Shown: piece by piece, positions 36,765 through 49,633 of the stretch | Layout of the letters: each line of letters begins with the position of its first letter | Position numbering within the stretch: the stretch's first letter is position 1 | Origin: Colletotrichum lupini | Taxonomy: Eukaryota > Ascomycota > Sordariomycetes > Glomerellales > Glomerellaceae | Direction: 5' to 3' | Assembly: GCF_023278565.1 (NCBI RefSeq) | Contig: NC_064673.1 | Location: forward strand, 3,720,001-3,784,000 | Length of the DNA stretch: 64,000 bases | Notes under the pieces: model-generated | Database searches by the model: none | The model's input: the letters and a program-made list of their open reading frames with translations, nothing else | Told to the model about the DNA's origin: nothing | Translations under genes and position numbers: made by a program

Positions 36765-37500
36765 CGTGTCGAGATGTTAGAGCTCTGCCCAAAAGTTGCG
36801 ATCAGTCTTGATACTTTGCGAATGAGAAGATGGTGGCCAAAGGCAAAGTAGCGTGAAACATGAAACCGATGGGAATAGCTACCCCGATGGATGGATCGCG
36901 ATTACGTACCCTTGGTTCTCGGTAGGGTCCAGGTAGCGCAAAGCGGCTTATAGCCGGTGGATCATCCGGGTTCCGTCTGCACCTGGATGATGGTGGTAAA
37001 AGCGGTTCGTCAAGAACACGACGAGCTCGCGGTGATGTTTGTGCAAGAAACAGAGTTGCTCTGTGGTGGACAGATGGCCAATTGCCTTTGTTGTGTCAGG
37101 TCCGGGAGCTTCGTATCTCATTTACAGGAGCTCCTACTGCCTCTCGAACAACTGTCCCAAATGTGGCTTAGTCACCATGCACCCCTGCAGCTCAGCTCCT
37201 GAAGTACATACACATAGGTACCTTCAATCACACCCGACTGGACCAGCCGGAACATTGTCTGTCCGGGGTCTTTCGGCTGCCCGGTACCTTGGGCCTGAGG
37301 AACCCAGCGTGGAAACATCCATACCTAGGTAAGGTACGTAGCGGAGACCGGTGGTCGGGGTCCACAAGGTCCGATGCACCGGTCCCCGCAATAGCGCAGA
37401 TCAGTTTAGCAGTTGCAAAAAAAAAAATCCTGCACCGCGCTCTTGTTCCGTTGCGATCTCAAGTTTTCAACGAACAACATACAGCATCGCCAGATTCAAA
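36765..37500. promoter_or_regulatory. Divergent promoter region between the TM9 gene and LCP5
   Basis: About 740 bp between two start codons facing apart. It contains an A11 run near 37418 shortly before the LCP5 start. No gene is supported here. Confidence 0.5.
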
Positions 37501-38595
37501 ATGGCGGCACCAAGCACCCTTCCAGCGCTGCTGGATTCTTTGACGCAGTCATTGACGACATCACTCGACGCGGCACCAAAAGGCTCCATTGCGCCGCCTC
37601 AAAATGGAATTTCACTTCTCGATACCAAGAATGAGCTTCTTGCTTCCTACCTGCAAAATCTGGTCTTCTTGATCCTTCTGAAGTTGCGCAACGCCAAGAA
37701 GCAATCCAGCGACGACGACAATGCCGGCGGGACTATGGAGACGGTCGTCAAGAAGCTGGTCGAACTCCGACTGTACCTCGAGAAGGGTGTCCGGCCCCTT
37801 GAAGACAAGCTGCGTTACCAGATCGAGAAGATTCTTCGCGCCGCGGACGACGCCGAACGGAACACCCAAGCAGTCAAGGCCGCGCAAGGTGCAGGCTCTG
37901 ACGACTCCGACGACTCTGCTTCTGACGGAGAATCCGGCAGCGACGAAGAGGAGGAGGAGGAGATGAAGGCAGCCCACCTTCAAGCTCGGCCAGATGCCTT
38001 TGTCAGACCCGCCGCTGCCTCCTCTGCTGTTGCAACCGCGGCGAAGAATGGTGTCTACCGACCCCCGAGAATTGCGCCTACCATCATGCCCTCTGAGCGC
38101 AAAGAGAAGTCTGATCGCCGCCCACTTAAGTCTCACACCATGGACGAGTTCATCGAGCACGAGCTGTCGACTGCTCCCATCGCCGAGCCCAGTATCGGAA
38201 CGACTATTGTCAATGGTGGTCGCAGGATGAAGACAGCCGCGGACCGCAAGACGGAAGACGAGCGTCGCGAATACGAAGAAGCCAACTTTACTCGTCTCCC
38301 CACGTCGAGCAAGAAGGCAAAGAAGGAGGAGGCTATGCGTACCGGCAATGGCAAGCGTATGCAATTCGGCGGAGAGGAGTGGAGAGACCTCGGCGAAGGC
38401 GTCGACCGAATCAACAGACTCACGGCCCGCAAGAGCGGTGGCGGCAGCAGCCGCGACATCCTCGACAAGAGCCGGAAGCGCGGCCGGGACACCGCGGACG
38501 GACCAAGGGGCAGTGGCCAAGTCGAGATGGGCGAGAGATTCCAGAAGAAGGCCAAGATGTTGGAGGCGGGCAGACGCGACAGAGGCAAGCGATAG
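37501..38595 (+). CDS. lcp5: Lcp5/neuroguidin-type U3 snoRNP protein (Sas10/Utp3 family)
   Basis: Lcp5 is a nucleolar factor of the small-subunit processome needed for early 18S rRNA maturation. A single exon of 364 residues starts at the ATG in CAAAATGGC. Residues about 8-125 form the Sas10/Utp3 domain (LLDTKNELLASYLQNLVFLILLK, then VVKKLVELRLYLEKGVRPLEDKLRYQIEK). An acidic Ser/Asp/Glu run follows at about 137-155. Then comes the conserved YRPPRIAPTIMP (about residues 180-192), a second helical part, and a basic C-terminus (RFQKKAKMLEAGRRDRGKR) typical of nucleolar RNA-binding proteins. Length and layout agree with yeast Lcp5 (357 residues). Confidence 0.92.
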   Translation: MAAPSTLPALLDSLTQSLTTSLDAAPKGSIAPPQNGISLLDTKNELLASYLQNLVFLILLKLRNAKKQSSDDDNAGGTMETVVKKLVELRLYLEKGVRPLEDKLRYQIEKILRAADDAERNTQAVKAAQGAGSDDSDDSASDGESGSDEEEEEEMKAAHLQARPDAFVRPAAASSAVATAAKNGVYRPPRIAPTIMPSERKEKSDRRPLKSHTMDEFIEHELSTAPIAEPSIGTTIVNGGRRMKTAADRKTEDERREYEEANFTRLPTSSKKAKKEEAMRTGNGKRMQFGGEEWRDLGEGVDRINRLTARKSGGGSSRDILDKSRKRGRDTADGPRGSGQVEMGERFQKKAKMLEAGRRDRGKR

Positions 38596-39171
38596 ACGGA
38601 GATACCCACGATATACACGGAGCAGCAGCAGCATTAGCAGCGGCCATCACAAAAAGCTGTGCCGAGGTTCTAGGAGCCAATTCATTCCCGGTTCGTCCAA
38701 CTTTAAAAAAGGAATGAATCACCTCATCGTGTTCGTGTCTGTGTGTCATGTGTGTGAGATGCGCTTCAAGCGTGTTCCTGGATTTTTCAACTGTTTGGTG
38801 GGTGCTGAACCAGGCTGGCAGCGCTAAGGCAGGCCGGGAAAAGGCGGAAGGGGATCCGATCGGCCACTGATCTCCAAAATCCCCGACGAGAAAAATGCCT
38901 CTTTAGCTCTAGACTGCCACGATGGCCCAACCAGCTTCACTGACCAAGGCCTTGGTTCTCCCTTGGTTCTCGGACTATGCACCAAGGCCCTGCCATGTTG
39001 AGCCAGTCCGACCTTGATTCCCATGTCGACTTCTCTTCATCTTTACCCTTCACACAGACGCTGTATCTGTAAGGTATACTTCGTACACAGAGGTTCTGTC
39101 ATGGCATTGGGTCGTCCTTTTATCCCGGAAGAAATACTGCGTGGTTTTCCTAACGACTGGACCGGATGACG

Positions 39172-39199
39172 CCCCCCCCCCCCCCCCCCCCCCCCCCCC
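39172..39199. repeat. Poly-C homopolymer, 28 bases
   Basis: An uninterrupted run of C followed by ACCCCACCACG. The length is unusual for a genome and recalls sequencing failure giving poly-G reads. Confidence 0.9.
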
Positions 39200-39316
39200 A
39201 CCCCACCACGCATCTTGTTAGTGTTTATTTTTGAAAAGGGTTTTTTTCTTGGATGGGGCGCTCCTTTTTTCCCCGCAGAAAAAATGCGTGGTTTTCCTAC
39301 ACCCCGGACCGGGGGA

Positions 39317-39339
39317 CCCCCCCCCCCCCCCCCCCCCCC
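39317..39339. repeat. Poly-C homopolymer, 23 bases
   Basis: A second uninterrupted run of C after a copy of the same context as the first run. Confidence 0.9.
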
Positions 39340-39888
39340 TGAACTGTCCCCGTATGTGTCCAATTAGGGAGACATCTGGCGAGACTGAGCCAAACCCTCG
39401 TCTTCACATGCTTCAATGCGGGCGTTTCAATGGGTTCCCTAGCGTTCTTGGTGACGTCAATTGTCGATAATCGGGTGGGCCTGTTCGCCGGTCGTCTCAG
39501 TCTCACCTCACCTTACAGGCTCACCTTGGCAGCAGCTACCTACTCACTGCCTACCAGCAGCAGCGGCAGCGGCAGCGGCAGTACTAGCACCAGGGGAAAT
39601 GGGAAGGAGAGCTCACATGCCAGCTACCTGCCCAGAGCTCCCGAAGCTCCCTAGGCTCATCACTCATCCACAGATAGCAAAAGTAAGTAGTTCGGAGAGT
39701 ACCTACTCCGTTTGACACACATAGGGTTTAATACAGCCTCGTGCCCTCTCCCTTCCTTCGCATCGCAGTTCATCGCGATCAACACCTTTTGCTTCACTCC
39801 AAACACACACACCCAGCTGTACCAACTGCTGTACACCTGCTCCCCAACACCACCGATTCCCTCCAAGGCTTGCGGCCTACTTGCCACG

Positions 39889-41596
39889 ATGCCGTCCGAA
39901 TCTCGCGTAGAGAATCCATTCTTCCACCCCTTCCTCTTCGTCTTCCAGATATGGCAATGGTTCGCCGATAAAATCTTCTCGCCCACCCCTCCCGAGCCCA
40001 GCACTCGCCTCAGTCGACCCAAGGTTGCTGTCATTGGAGCTGGTATCACTGGTGTTACTTCCGCCGCGCACTGCATTGGCCATGGTTTTGATGTGGTTAT
40101 CTTCGAGGCCGGTGGCCGCGAGAACCTCGGTGGTATCTGGAGTGTACGTCGCCCATTGAAGCCCAACACCCCCATGCTTGGTACTAACGAATCACACAGA
40201 AAGTGAACAACTCGTCCAGTCTTCAAATCCACTCCATGATGTTCCGCTTCCATCCCTCGGTCAAGTGGGAACGCGGGTATCCCGACAGACAGCAGATCCT
40301 AAGCCAGGTAAAGCAGCTTTGGCAGAAATATGGACTCGAGACACGCACCAAGTTCAACACACCCGTAGAAAAGGTCTACCAGGATGAGAAGGGCAGATGG
40401 GTCGTCAACAACACTGCGAATGGCCACTTCGAAGGCGTCATCGCCGCTGTTGGTACCTGTGGAGAGCCCAAGATGCCCCAGCTCCCGGGCATGGAGAAGT
40501 TCAAGGGCAACATCTACCACTCCAGCCAGCTTACTGGGTATGTATGTTCTCCACCTTTAGCCCCAAGCTTGCTAACCAAATTCACAGCAAGAACGCCAAG
40601 GGCAAGAAGCTCGTCGTCATCGGAGGTGGTGCCAGCGCGGTTGAAGCTCTGGAGTTTGCTGTGGATGAGGAAGCTGAGAAGACTTCCATTCTGTCTCGCA
40701 GCGATAAGTGGATCATCCCTCGCAATCCCATCGTGAACATGCTTCTTGCTATGAACATCCTCGGTCAAGAGACTCGTCTCTCTTGGATCCCGGAGACGCT
40801 GCTTCGCAAATTTTTCTACCGAGACCTGCAAGACATCGCACCGTACGACAAGGGCATCTACATGGATACGCCAATGGTAAATAGCCATGTCATGGAGACC
40901 ATCCGGTCCGGCCACGCCGAGTGGGTTCGCTGCGATATTGAGGGCTTCACGGCGGAAGGTGTGATTGTCAATAGACGCGCTCAAGGTGTACCCAAGGGCG
41001 GCCCTGGCAGAAGACAGGTCATCCCGGCCGATATCATCGTCATGGCCACTGGATTCAAGCGCCCGTCCCTGGAATTCTTGCCTGATGACTGCTTCAACGA
41101 GCCGTACTCGCCCCCCAACTGGTATATCCAGACTTTCCCTCCAAACCACCCGTCTATCTCAGCTATCAACTGGTAAGCATCCTGCTCATGGCTCCTGCGA
41201 ATGAACTTGGCTCTAACAACTTACAGCACGTACGTTGCTGCTATCGGCACAGTCGGAAACTGGCATATCGGCATCTATACCAGAATCCTTCTGATGTTCC
41301 TCATTGACCCATTGACAAGACCCCATCCCTTCTGGATGAAGGCCTGGATCGAAATGACCAAGCTTCTGAAATCTGCGTCGCCCACCGGTGCTTTCGACTT
41401 CTTCACTTATCTCGAGCTCATCTGGTGGTTCGCCTTCAGTGTTACCTTCAACCCATTCCGCTGGAAGTGGGCATTCTTCGTCTTTTTCGGATTGGGCTTC
41501 ATGCTTCCTAAACGCGTCGTTGAGGTTGAGAGTCGGATTCGCAACGGAATGGGTTTCCATGAGGATGTCGGACGCGATGTAGGACACAGCATTTAG
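39889..41596 (+). CDS. Flavin-containing monooxygenase, membrane-anchored
   Basis: Class B flavin monooxygenases use FAD and NADPH to oxygenate N, S or carbonyl groups. Exons 39889-40143, 40200-40537, 40588-41172 and 41227-41596 splice in consistent phases to 515 residues. The FAD-binding GxGxxG is VAVIGAGITG (about residues 46-55). The FMO-type signature FKGNIYHSS is near residue 190, and the NADPH-binding site is VVIGGGASAVEA near residue 205. A late IVMATGFKRPSLEFLP segment matches the family's ATG/Y motif. The C-terminus has a Trp/Phe-rich hydrophobic stretch (LIWWFAFSVTFNPF, then WAFFVFFGLGFML) that looks like a membrane anchor. Substrate unknown. No biosynthetic cluster partners are visible nearby. 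Confidence 0.9.
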
Positions 41597-43232
41597 AAAA
41601 ATGCCAAGCGTGCTCCGAGTCGCGACTGAGTAACAGCCGACAAGGAGCTCTTTGAAGTTAGTCCTGACATGGTCAACTGGGCTTTGGTGTTTCACAAAAG
41701 CCCTGGAAAGAGTCTGCAAGCAAAATGCATCGTGTACGATAAGTGGCATGGATTAACGAGACTTTCGAAATGAGACATCGCTGCTAGTCTAGGTTCCTCA
41801 TCATTCAATCCAGTCCAACCCAACCAAAGTTGGCTGCCACGCTGCCTCTCTATCCCACCAGTGTCCGTTGTGGAACATGGTCAACAGGACGAGGACTCGA
41901 GCGATCCTAAAACCGCGGAGCTCCTAGCACATTGATTGGGCCCTTTGGGATTCTGCAGCCGAGTCCTCAGCACTCTGGGACGTTTCCGTCGGTTCGGAGG
42001 TTGAGCCACAAAAGTCAAAGAGAACCAATCGCTGACCACATCCTTAGACCTAGTTTCACGCAACGAAGCTCTTCCGCCCTGCGTGTAGATCATCGGTAGA
42101 GACACGCTCCCCGGACTTCCAGCTCGGGCTAGCATCGCATCCGGCAAGTCCGCTTCAGTCGGCCGTGAAAACGCCACATTTCCGTTTTGAGAAGCGTCAC
42201 ATATCAGCAACGTTCAGCTCTCGTACAGGCATTCCAACTCTGCGGTGCTGAGTTTCAATAGTCACAACACCTGCAAGCCTCGTAGCTTTCTTTTCTGCCA
42301 ATGGGTGCGATCTTCACGAGTTTGTGGAGATGATTCTAAACTTCGTCCGCTCGCGGGTTAGCTCTGCAAAGGTTACACATCTCTAGCAGCCGGAGGCACC
42401 GACGTCCCATCAGATAGAAGTGCCGGTTCGAACGGTCGCATCGCCAAACGTCGCTCACTTCTGTAAGCGGGGAATGCCATTTTGAGAACCCGTCATCGAG
42501 GCCAGCCAGCCACAAAGGTGATAACGTTTTCACAGCACAACTATTTTCACATTAACATGCATTTCTGCAGCTCCCGCTGCATACAGCAACCATCTGTTCG
42601 GGAAGAGGGGTTGTCCGTTCATCGAGACATGATTCGGATTATCAAACATCTCATTCCCCCCCCTTCAGCGCAGACTTGACTGTCTTAGGACACATCTTTC
42701 TTGCGTAACATCCCATTGGCTCTAGGAACGAAGCTCAGTCGGCAGACCGAGGTGAACTTCACCATGCCCTTGGTGCCATTCTGCGATGCGAGCATCTTGA
42801 GGGAATTGCGTTAAATTTCTTGGGCCACTCATGGTCAACCTGGGGACGCCCGTGTCTCACACGAGCAATATGATCTTCAGCCCTTGTAAAAACTCGGGAT
42901 ACCCGTCGACCTCATCCATGCTGGTGTACGAGAAGAAGACGCTTTTCGGGATCCCTTGATACTAGTCAAGCTGCTTATAAGTTGGAGCAATATTCCCATA
43001 AACTTGGGAAAGCTTCAGGACTGCCCATCTGAGAATGCTTGGATTCCGCAGAAACCCATTGAGTGTGTTTACTTTCTCCTCGTTCCACTGCCAACATTAC
43101 CCCATGAATAATCCCCGCTGAAGTGTACATCTTCAAACAGGTCGCAGGAAGCCCTCGAACTCGTCATCTATCTTGTCGGTCAGCTCAGACAGCCAGTCTA
43201 TCGACGACGTACCAACAGTAGCAGACACAAAG
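41597..43232. other. Intergenic, upstream of the NLR gene
   Basis: About 1.6 kb. Short ORFs on both strands lack motifs. The last ~110 bases (from 43122) are open in the NLR frame, and CAAACAG near 43140 could be a splice acceptor, so an upstream coding exon of the NLR cannot be excluded. Confidence 0.45.
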
Positions 43233-46200
43233 ATGTCCGTCTACGCAACTTCCAATCAGGGCTCTTTGGCCCGAAACTCCATCAAGCAGGAGTCCAGCGC
43301 CGTACACATTGACGAAGTTAACGTCAGCGACGCTTCAAGGTCGTCGTCTATCAGCTTGGACGCCTTGACCATGGTCGCCTCCAACGACGGCCACATGTCA
43401 TACCGCGTCGTGCGTGTCATTGATACAGCCAGACGTATCCAGAAGAAGCTCGTCCACGAGGTCGAGGAAGTCACCCACAATCACTTCCAGACCATCGATC
43501 TAGACGCTTACCTGGCATACATCTCCGATGAGCGTCTGACACACATGCCTCCCAAGGGCAGTCAGTGGGATCGCGTCCTGAAGTCGGCCGAGTTCTTCGG
43601 CCTTCAGCTGGACGAATACTCGCGCCATATCCAGTCCTTCATCGAGGGCTGCTCGCTTGTGCGCGACACAGCGTTGGCTACTTGCTACCTATTGCTTGAG
43701 GTAAATCAAACAGTCTTACAACTCCCCGGCTACGATGCCGACGCTGACACTTCCCCAACCAGCTCGGACACGATCAAGCACAGGCACTGGAGCCCACCTT
43801 CAATGCTCTATATGAGCTTGGCTTAGTGCTCGGCCACGCCATCAGACTCAACGGCATGTTCACCGCAAGCGATGCCATCCGCTACGAGCTGAGTCGCATC
43901 TTTGATAGCATGCTAAAGCTCGTCGGTGATGTTGCCCTCTACTATCGCTCCCGGATCAACAGCATCTACAGCGGTTCGGTGACGATTGACTTTGACGCCC
44001 AGTTCGGCTCACAGATCACCAGGATCTGGACCCAGCGAGAGAACCTCTTCAACCACATGTGGCAGTACAAACTCGGTTCCAAGAACCGCCGACTAGACAT
44101 CACCACACTTCGTCGTCACTTGCTCCCTACACGGGAATCAGCAAAGTCTCATGTGTATGGGCGTGTTGCCGATCGCAAGTTGCGTGTCGATGGGACATGC
44201 GAGTGGCTTTCGCATGACTTGCATGACTTCCTCAGCAGTGATGACAAGATCTTTACTGTTACTGGCGGAGAGGGCTGCGGCAAAAGTATGCTTGCCGCAT
44301 GGGTACGGGAGAGGCTGGAACGCCCGATCAACCGTGTCCAGTATGAGACTATCTCCTACACATTCTGTAAGTTCTCTCGGTGTTTATACGCTCCGCGAGT
44401 GATGCATGAGCTGATGTTTGGGCCCTAGCAACCGATATCCCTTCGGAGACAACCCCCATCGCCTTCCTCAAGAGCCTCTTGTCTCAGCTCCTCGAGATTA
44501 ACGTTGGTGACGTCGCTCTCTTTGAGAAGCTCGAAGCCATCTTTGATCATGCTTCGCCCTACCACAACAGCGCAAAGCTAGAGAGTGACCTATGGGAGGC
44601 CCTCGACTCGAGCTTATCTTCAATTAACAGTAAGAAGGTCAATCTCAGCATCATCATCGACGGTCTCGATGAGGTCTCAGGTGGCGCTACCAAGGCAGGG
44701 GAGCTTCACAAGCGCCTCCACGCCAGCATAGGAAAGCTTCCCAGGACCCAAGCAGTGACATTCTCACGGCCCATCTCACACCTTGGCGGCAGCGGTTGCA
44801 AGCACGTAGTCGTCACCCCTGATCACGTTCGGGACGACATTGAGCTTTATCTCGCCAACAGACTTGGGCGAAGCTGCTGCTTTGTGGCACAGAGCGAACA
44901 GGCAAGAAGGGACTTGCTTTGCCAGCTTGCGGACCAGGCCAAGGGTTCGTTTCTATTTGCCTACCTTGCCAGAAGGCTTTTCTCCGCAGTCTCGGACTTT
45001 GGAGTCTTCAGAGGCATCATCGCTGGCTGCAAATCCGATGTCAAAGCCGTCATTGGAGAGTTGATGAAGAAGGTCAACCTCAAGGAGGAGTACGGCGAGA
45101 GCAAGACCTACAACCTATTCACGTTCATGGTCACCGCCCAGCGCCCGCTCACACTCGGTGAGATGACAGACCTCCTGGGAGTCTCGTTGTCGACACGCAC
45201 TGTTTCTTCTGGTGCTGATGTCAAGGGGCCTGTAAGCAACACCCAAGGTCTTGTGGTGATCCGCCACGGTACTCTGCGGTTCAAGCACTCCACCATCAGG
45301 AAGTACGTCCAGAGCCTTTGCGGCTCAACCCTCATGTCTCTTCACGACTCCCACCGCCACCTCACCATGGCCCTCCTTCTTTTTGCCAAGACCAAGTTCA
45401 GCAATTATACTTGTGAGCCGTCTATGGAACTGGTTGCCGAGGAGACTTTCCATGAGTGCTTCCAAGCGTACCACATCGTCAGCTACATGGTGCGCCACTG
45501 GGTTTCCCATTTCCGCTCATCGTCACTTTGCGGCCAAAACGGCACCATCACCTTGACTTCCGAGTTCAAGGATGTTTTTCCCGACTCCATCTTCTTCACA
45601 ATGCTGGAATGGCACTACTGGCAAACACAGTACGCCATCAAGGAGACCATTGAGATGCATAGCTTGAGTCTCCGGATCCGTTCTACTTGTTTCGGCGAGA
45701 AGAACCGATCATACCTCCAAAGTCTCATCATCCTCGGAAGCCTGCATCGGAGTCAGTCTGAGCATGCTTTCGCGGCCGAGTTCTTTTACAAGGCTTCGCA
45801 TCTTGGGCAGACTATCCTTTACAAGTTCAGCCCTCTCGTGGTTTCATGCACGAACCTGTTCCTCACTTGCACCGAGACTCTCACCTTCACCAAGCGCACT
45901 CAAACGGTTACGCACCGTGAAGAGATGATCAAGTTCATGATTGAGATCTCCAAGAGCAAGCAGGGAGCCCGCAGTGATGCCGTCATCAAATGGTATGAGG
46001 CGCTCGCTAAACTCTACATCGATATCAAGGAAGAAGAGCTTGCGATGTCTATCTACAGCGAACTTCATATCATAATTACCGCCCGTTTCGGCAAGGGCTC
46101 GAAGAAGGAGGGGTCAATTGCCGAAGCCATCTCAGGCATGACCGTCGTTCTGAAGGCTAGCGACAAGAAGATCCACAACCATAGCCAGTGGCACTCGCTC

Positions 46201-49200
46201 TTGTTCGACACTGCGGACGACTTGTCGTTCACCGACGTCCGTCGCATCAAGATTCTCATTAGCCTAGCTGTTGAGTATGAGTCCAAGGGCCACCTAATTC
46301 AAGCTGAGAGGCTATACATCAGCCTCTGGCGGGGCATTCTCGAAGTCTGCCGTACTAGCAAGGTGACAATCGAGCTTCACATTCAGAAGATCAACATTGC
46401 CATCGAGTACATCAACTTCCTCAAGCGCGTCAAGCGAACGGAGGAGGCTTGCAACATCATGATTTGCGTCTGGGCCGAGTACGAGAACCAGTCTTTTGAG
46501 TCCGAGATTATCATGATTCGCCTCAGGGAACTTGGTATTCTTGCGAAGTCTTTCGGCATCCTCAGCGTATCCATGTCCATCCTCAAGAAAGTCTGGGGCT
46601 GGTTCAAGGAGAGGAAGACTGTCGAGAGCGAAGAGGCTCAATCCACTACCACAATCATCACCGAGGTCGTCGAGGAGATCACCGAGACCTATGTCGAGAC
46701 CAAGACGACCACCACCGTCGTTGAGACCGTCACCAGGGAGATCTGGGAGACCAACTATCAACGGTGCCGTGGTCGCAAGGCCGATAGAAATTTCTTCAAG
46801 TCTTGCTTGGCGATGGTCAACCTCTATCTCAAACTTGAGAATTGGGCTGAAGCCGAGGTCGTAATTCGCCAGTCTCTCGAAGTCACTTGGAAGGGCGTCT
46901 TGTCAGTCGACTCCAAGTTGACCATCGAGGGCGAGTTCATCTCCGAGCGCATACTTGTCGCACAGCGTCTTGCTCTCTGCTATCATCGTCAAAGGCAATT
47001 CGAGAAGGCGGATGCGATCTATCTCCGGATCTACAACGCCTGTTTCTCGAACCTCAAGGCTGACAATGTGTTGATCTTCGAGGCGGCTGAGGCCCTGGTT
47101 CAGTTCTGTGAAGACTTCCACCGTCACGAGAAGGTCATTAACATCTACGTCAAGCTCCTGCAGCATTACCGTAAACATTTGTCATCTGGTCACAGCCTGC
47201 AAGTCAGTATTCTCTACAAGCTCGCTGCTGTCTACCACAAACTTGGCCGCAGAGAAGCTTATGACTGCTACGGCGAAATCGTCACCATCTTCTCCAAGGA
47301 CGGGTGCTGCCATGGAAGTGCACTAGATGCAGCCATCATCGTCCTGAACCACTACCACGCTGAGAAGCGCTGGGCTGAGCTGCAGAAGATTTGCGTCACG
47401 CTCTGGACCACGTTTGTTCATCACAATCGTGAGATCAAGTTCACGCAGGAGATCGTCGAGCTCATTTACGAGCGATACCGATATGTCCTTGAGTTCCACG
47501 CTAAGGTCGAGTTCTCGGTTCGCTACAAGCTCACGATTGAGTATCGCGAGACCGCGACCAAGGTCTTTGGCGCCAATGCTGCCATCGTCATCAAGGCTTT
47601 GATCGCTCTGGCGGAGTTGTGTGAGACTTCCGAGGAGCACTACCACGAGTCCATTACCATCTACGAGGAGGTTATCAAGAAGACTACGACCACCAACGTT
47701 ATCTCAGAGACCACCGTCAGGACGATCAAGAAGCGTCTATCGAAGCTCTACGTGACTGTCATCACAACCAACAAGGTGACAACCACCACAACCATCGATC
47801 GTGCGATCGGAGTCAGTCTTGAGATATACGCCCAACTCAAGATTGAATTCGGCTGGTGGCACGAGAAGACTCTGTCTAAACTCAAGGAAGTTGTCTTGCT
47901 GTACAAGAAGATTGGTAACAAGGAGGCTCACTCCTCCATCGCCCAGCTTCTACAGGTTTCTATCATTGAGATCATCACTACTGTCAAGATCTCTATGAAC
48001 CTCCATGCGTCAGCCAAGACGCTGGCGTCCATTTACCTGTCTGCGGGCATGGTCCACTATGGCCAGGATCTTCTCCGACAGCTGCGATACCTGCTTCTCT
48101 TCCCTGGATTCGAAGGCGGAGAGAAGGATGTCAACATCAAGATCTCCGGCCAGTCGAGCAAGGTATACTTGGTATTTTTGATCTCGTTTGAGCAGGCTCT
48201 CAACGGAGATGCCAAGGTACGGTACAGCTTCTCTGAGCTGATGGCATATGTGCTCCTCGAGACAGTTCTCTACGAGCAGTACATGTCTGTTATGGCTACG
48301 TGCACCGATTCGACAAGGATCGAGACGATCATTGAGCCAGCAGCCCGCCTCCGCTTCGTCTGGCAGTCCCGTGGCCGCAACGGTTTCGTGGACGTGCTTG
48401 ACAAGAAGCTCTTCGCCCTGTTCACCTCGCGTTACTTCAAGTCTTCAAGCTCTCAAGACGACAGGAATGCCAGATTCGCCTTCTACGTCGCGCTTCTCAA
48501 CGAGATCGGCGGTGGCATTGCCGATAGGGGTACTGTCGACTTTGGTCTGGTGTCCTGCAAGGCCGCCTACACTGCTGTCAGAAGACTCATGGTTGAGGAG
48601 AAGGACTTTGTCAGAGCTCAGAAGGTCGCGCAATGTGGATTTGACTTTGCGCAATCCCAGCGATTCTATCACCAGCGCAACTGCTACGTTTGGGGCTTTC
48701 GTTTCGCCGAGGTCCTGGCTGGCATCCGCGTAGACACGTGGAAGTCTGCCGGCAAGCAACAGCAGGATGAGCTGCTTTCCATCAGCCGCAACATCTTGCA
48801 ACATGTGTTGACGGTCTTGAGAGACGATAAGGTCGAGTTTACTAGCCTTCGCTTCGAGGACATTTCCGGACTTGTTCGCCTCCTTGGCGAGCAGAAGAAC
48901 TGGGCAGAACTTGAGGTAAGTTTCATACAGTCTTCAACGACTAACAGCTTTGTGCTCTGTACTAACTGTTCCTTTCCAGAGCCTTCTTACCTCGCTTTGG
49001 CGATCCAGAGAGGTTCAACGCAACTGTGGCGTGTGGTCTCCTGATATCGTGCTGACAATCGGCTCCCTGTTGGTCAACGCGCACGAGCTTGCGGGTCACC
49101 TAGATCAAGCCATCACCCTCTGCGAAACTATCTACTACAACGTTCGTCAGTCTCGTGGTGGCTTGGATTCTTCCGCATTCTACTTCTCGAACCGCCTAGC

Positions 49201-49633
49201 CTACCTCCTGCGCCACGCCAAGCGCCTTCGCGATGCTGGACGTGTGCATCTGGATGTTGTGTGCGATCTTGACGAGCACCTTTCCGCAAGTCAAGGCGCG
49301 GATAAGGATGAGCGTCTTCGTGCCGCGGCTGACATGCATCTCGACGGCATGCGACGATGTGGCTGGGCCACCCGCGGTGACGTGAGAAACACAGGTGAGA
49401 TCCTCGAGAGACTGAGAGGATATGGTAAGCTCAACGTGCCGTCCATTGAGAATTGGTCGGCAGCGGATGAGAAGAAGGAGACGAGCCTTGTGTGGCCCGA
49501 GACGATCAAGTGGGATCTCGGTAAGCCTGAGACTGAGGTCCAGGCGCCGAAGAAGAGAGATTTGTTGTCTCCGGCCAAGGAGCGATGGAGTCGCTTGGGA
49601 TTCAGGCGGCTCGGGTCCGAGGTGGCGCACTAA
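43233..49633 (+). CDS. NLR-like NACHT protein with long TPR-type repeat region
   Basis: Fungal NLR/STAND proteins act in self/non-self recognition and regulated cell death; the role here is inferred. Exons 43233-43700, 43763-44366, 44429-48915 and 48980-49633 keep phase and give 2,070 residues from the first in-frame ATG; a further 5' exon is possible. Residues about 1-40 are Ser-rich. An all-helical N-terminal domain of about 230 residues follows, of the kind that precedes NACHT in fungal NLRs (Goodbye- or DUF7708-like; not certain). The P-loop GGEGCGKS is at about 324-331, and Walker B IIIDGLDE at about 432-439. From about residue 700 onward the protein is helical repeats resembling TPR/kinesin-light-chain units (for example ALCYHRQRQFEKADAIYLRIY). 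Two Thr-rich inserts break them near 46645-46750 and 47680-47810. No WD40 or ankyrin repeats were seen. Confidence 0.85.

Larger units (their letters stand above)
38596..39888. other. Intergenic with two long poly-C runs and an imperfect duplication
   Basis: No gene is supported. Poly-C runs lie at 39172-39199 (28 C) and 39317-39339 (23 C). The ~65 bases before each run are imperfect copies of each other (39109-39171 and 39255-39316; shared core GCGTGGTTTTCCTA and GGACCGG). A CAG/CGG-type run lies near 39557-39582. The last 150 bases are the C-rich leader of the monooxygenase gene. Confidence 0.6.

Noticed and set aside
37612..38634. 340-codon ORF antisense to LCP5
   Set aside because: Mirror of the strongly biased LCP5 coding sequence. 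Low-complexity Leu/Val/Gly composition is typical of antisense shadows.
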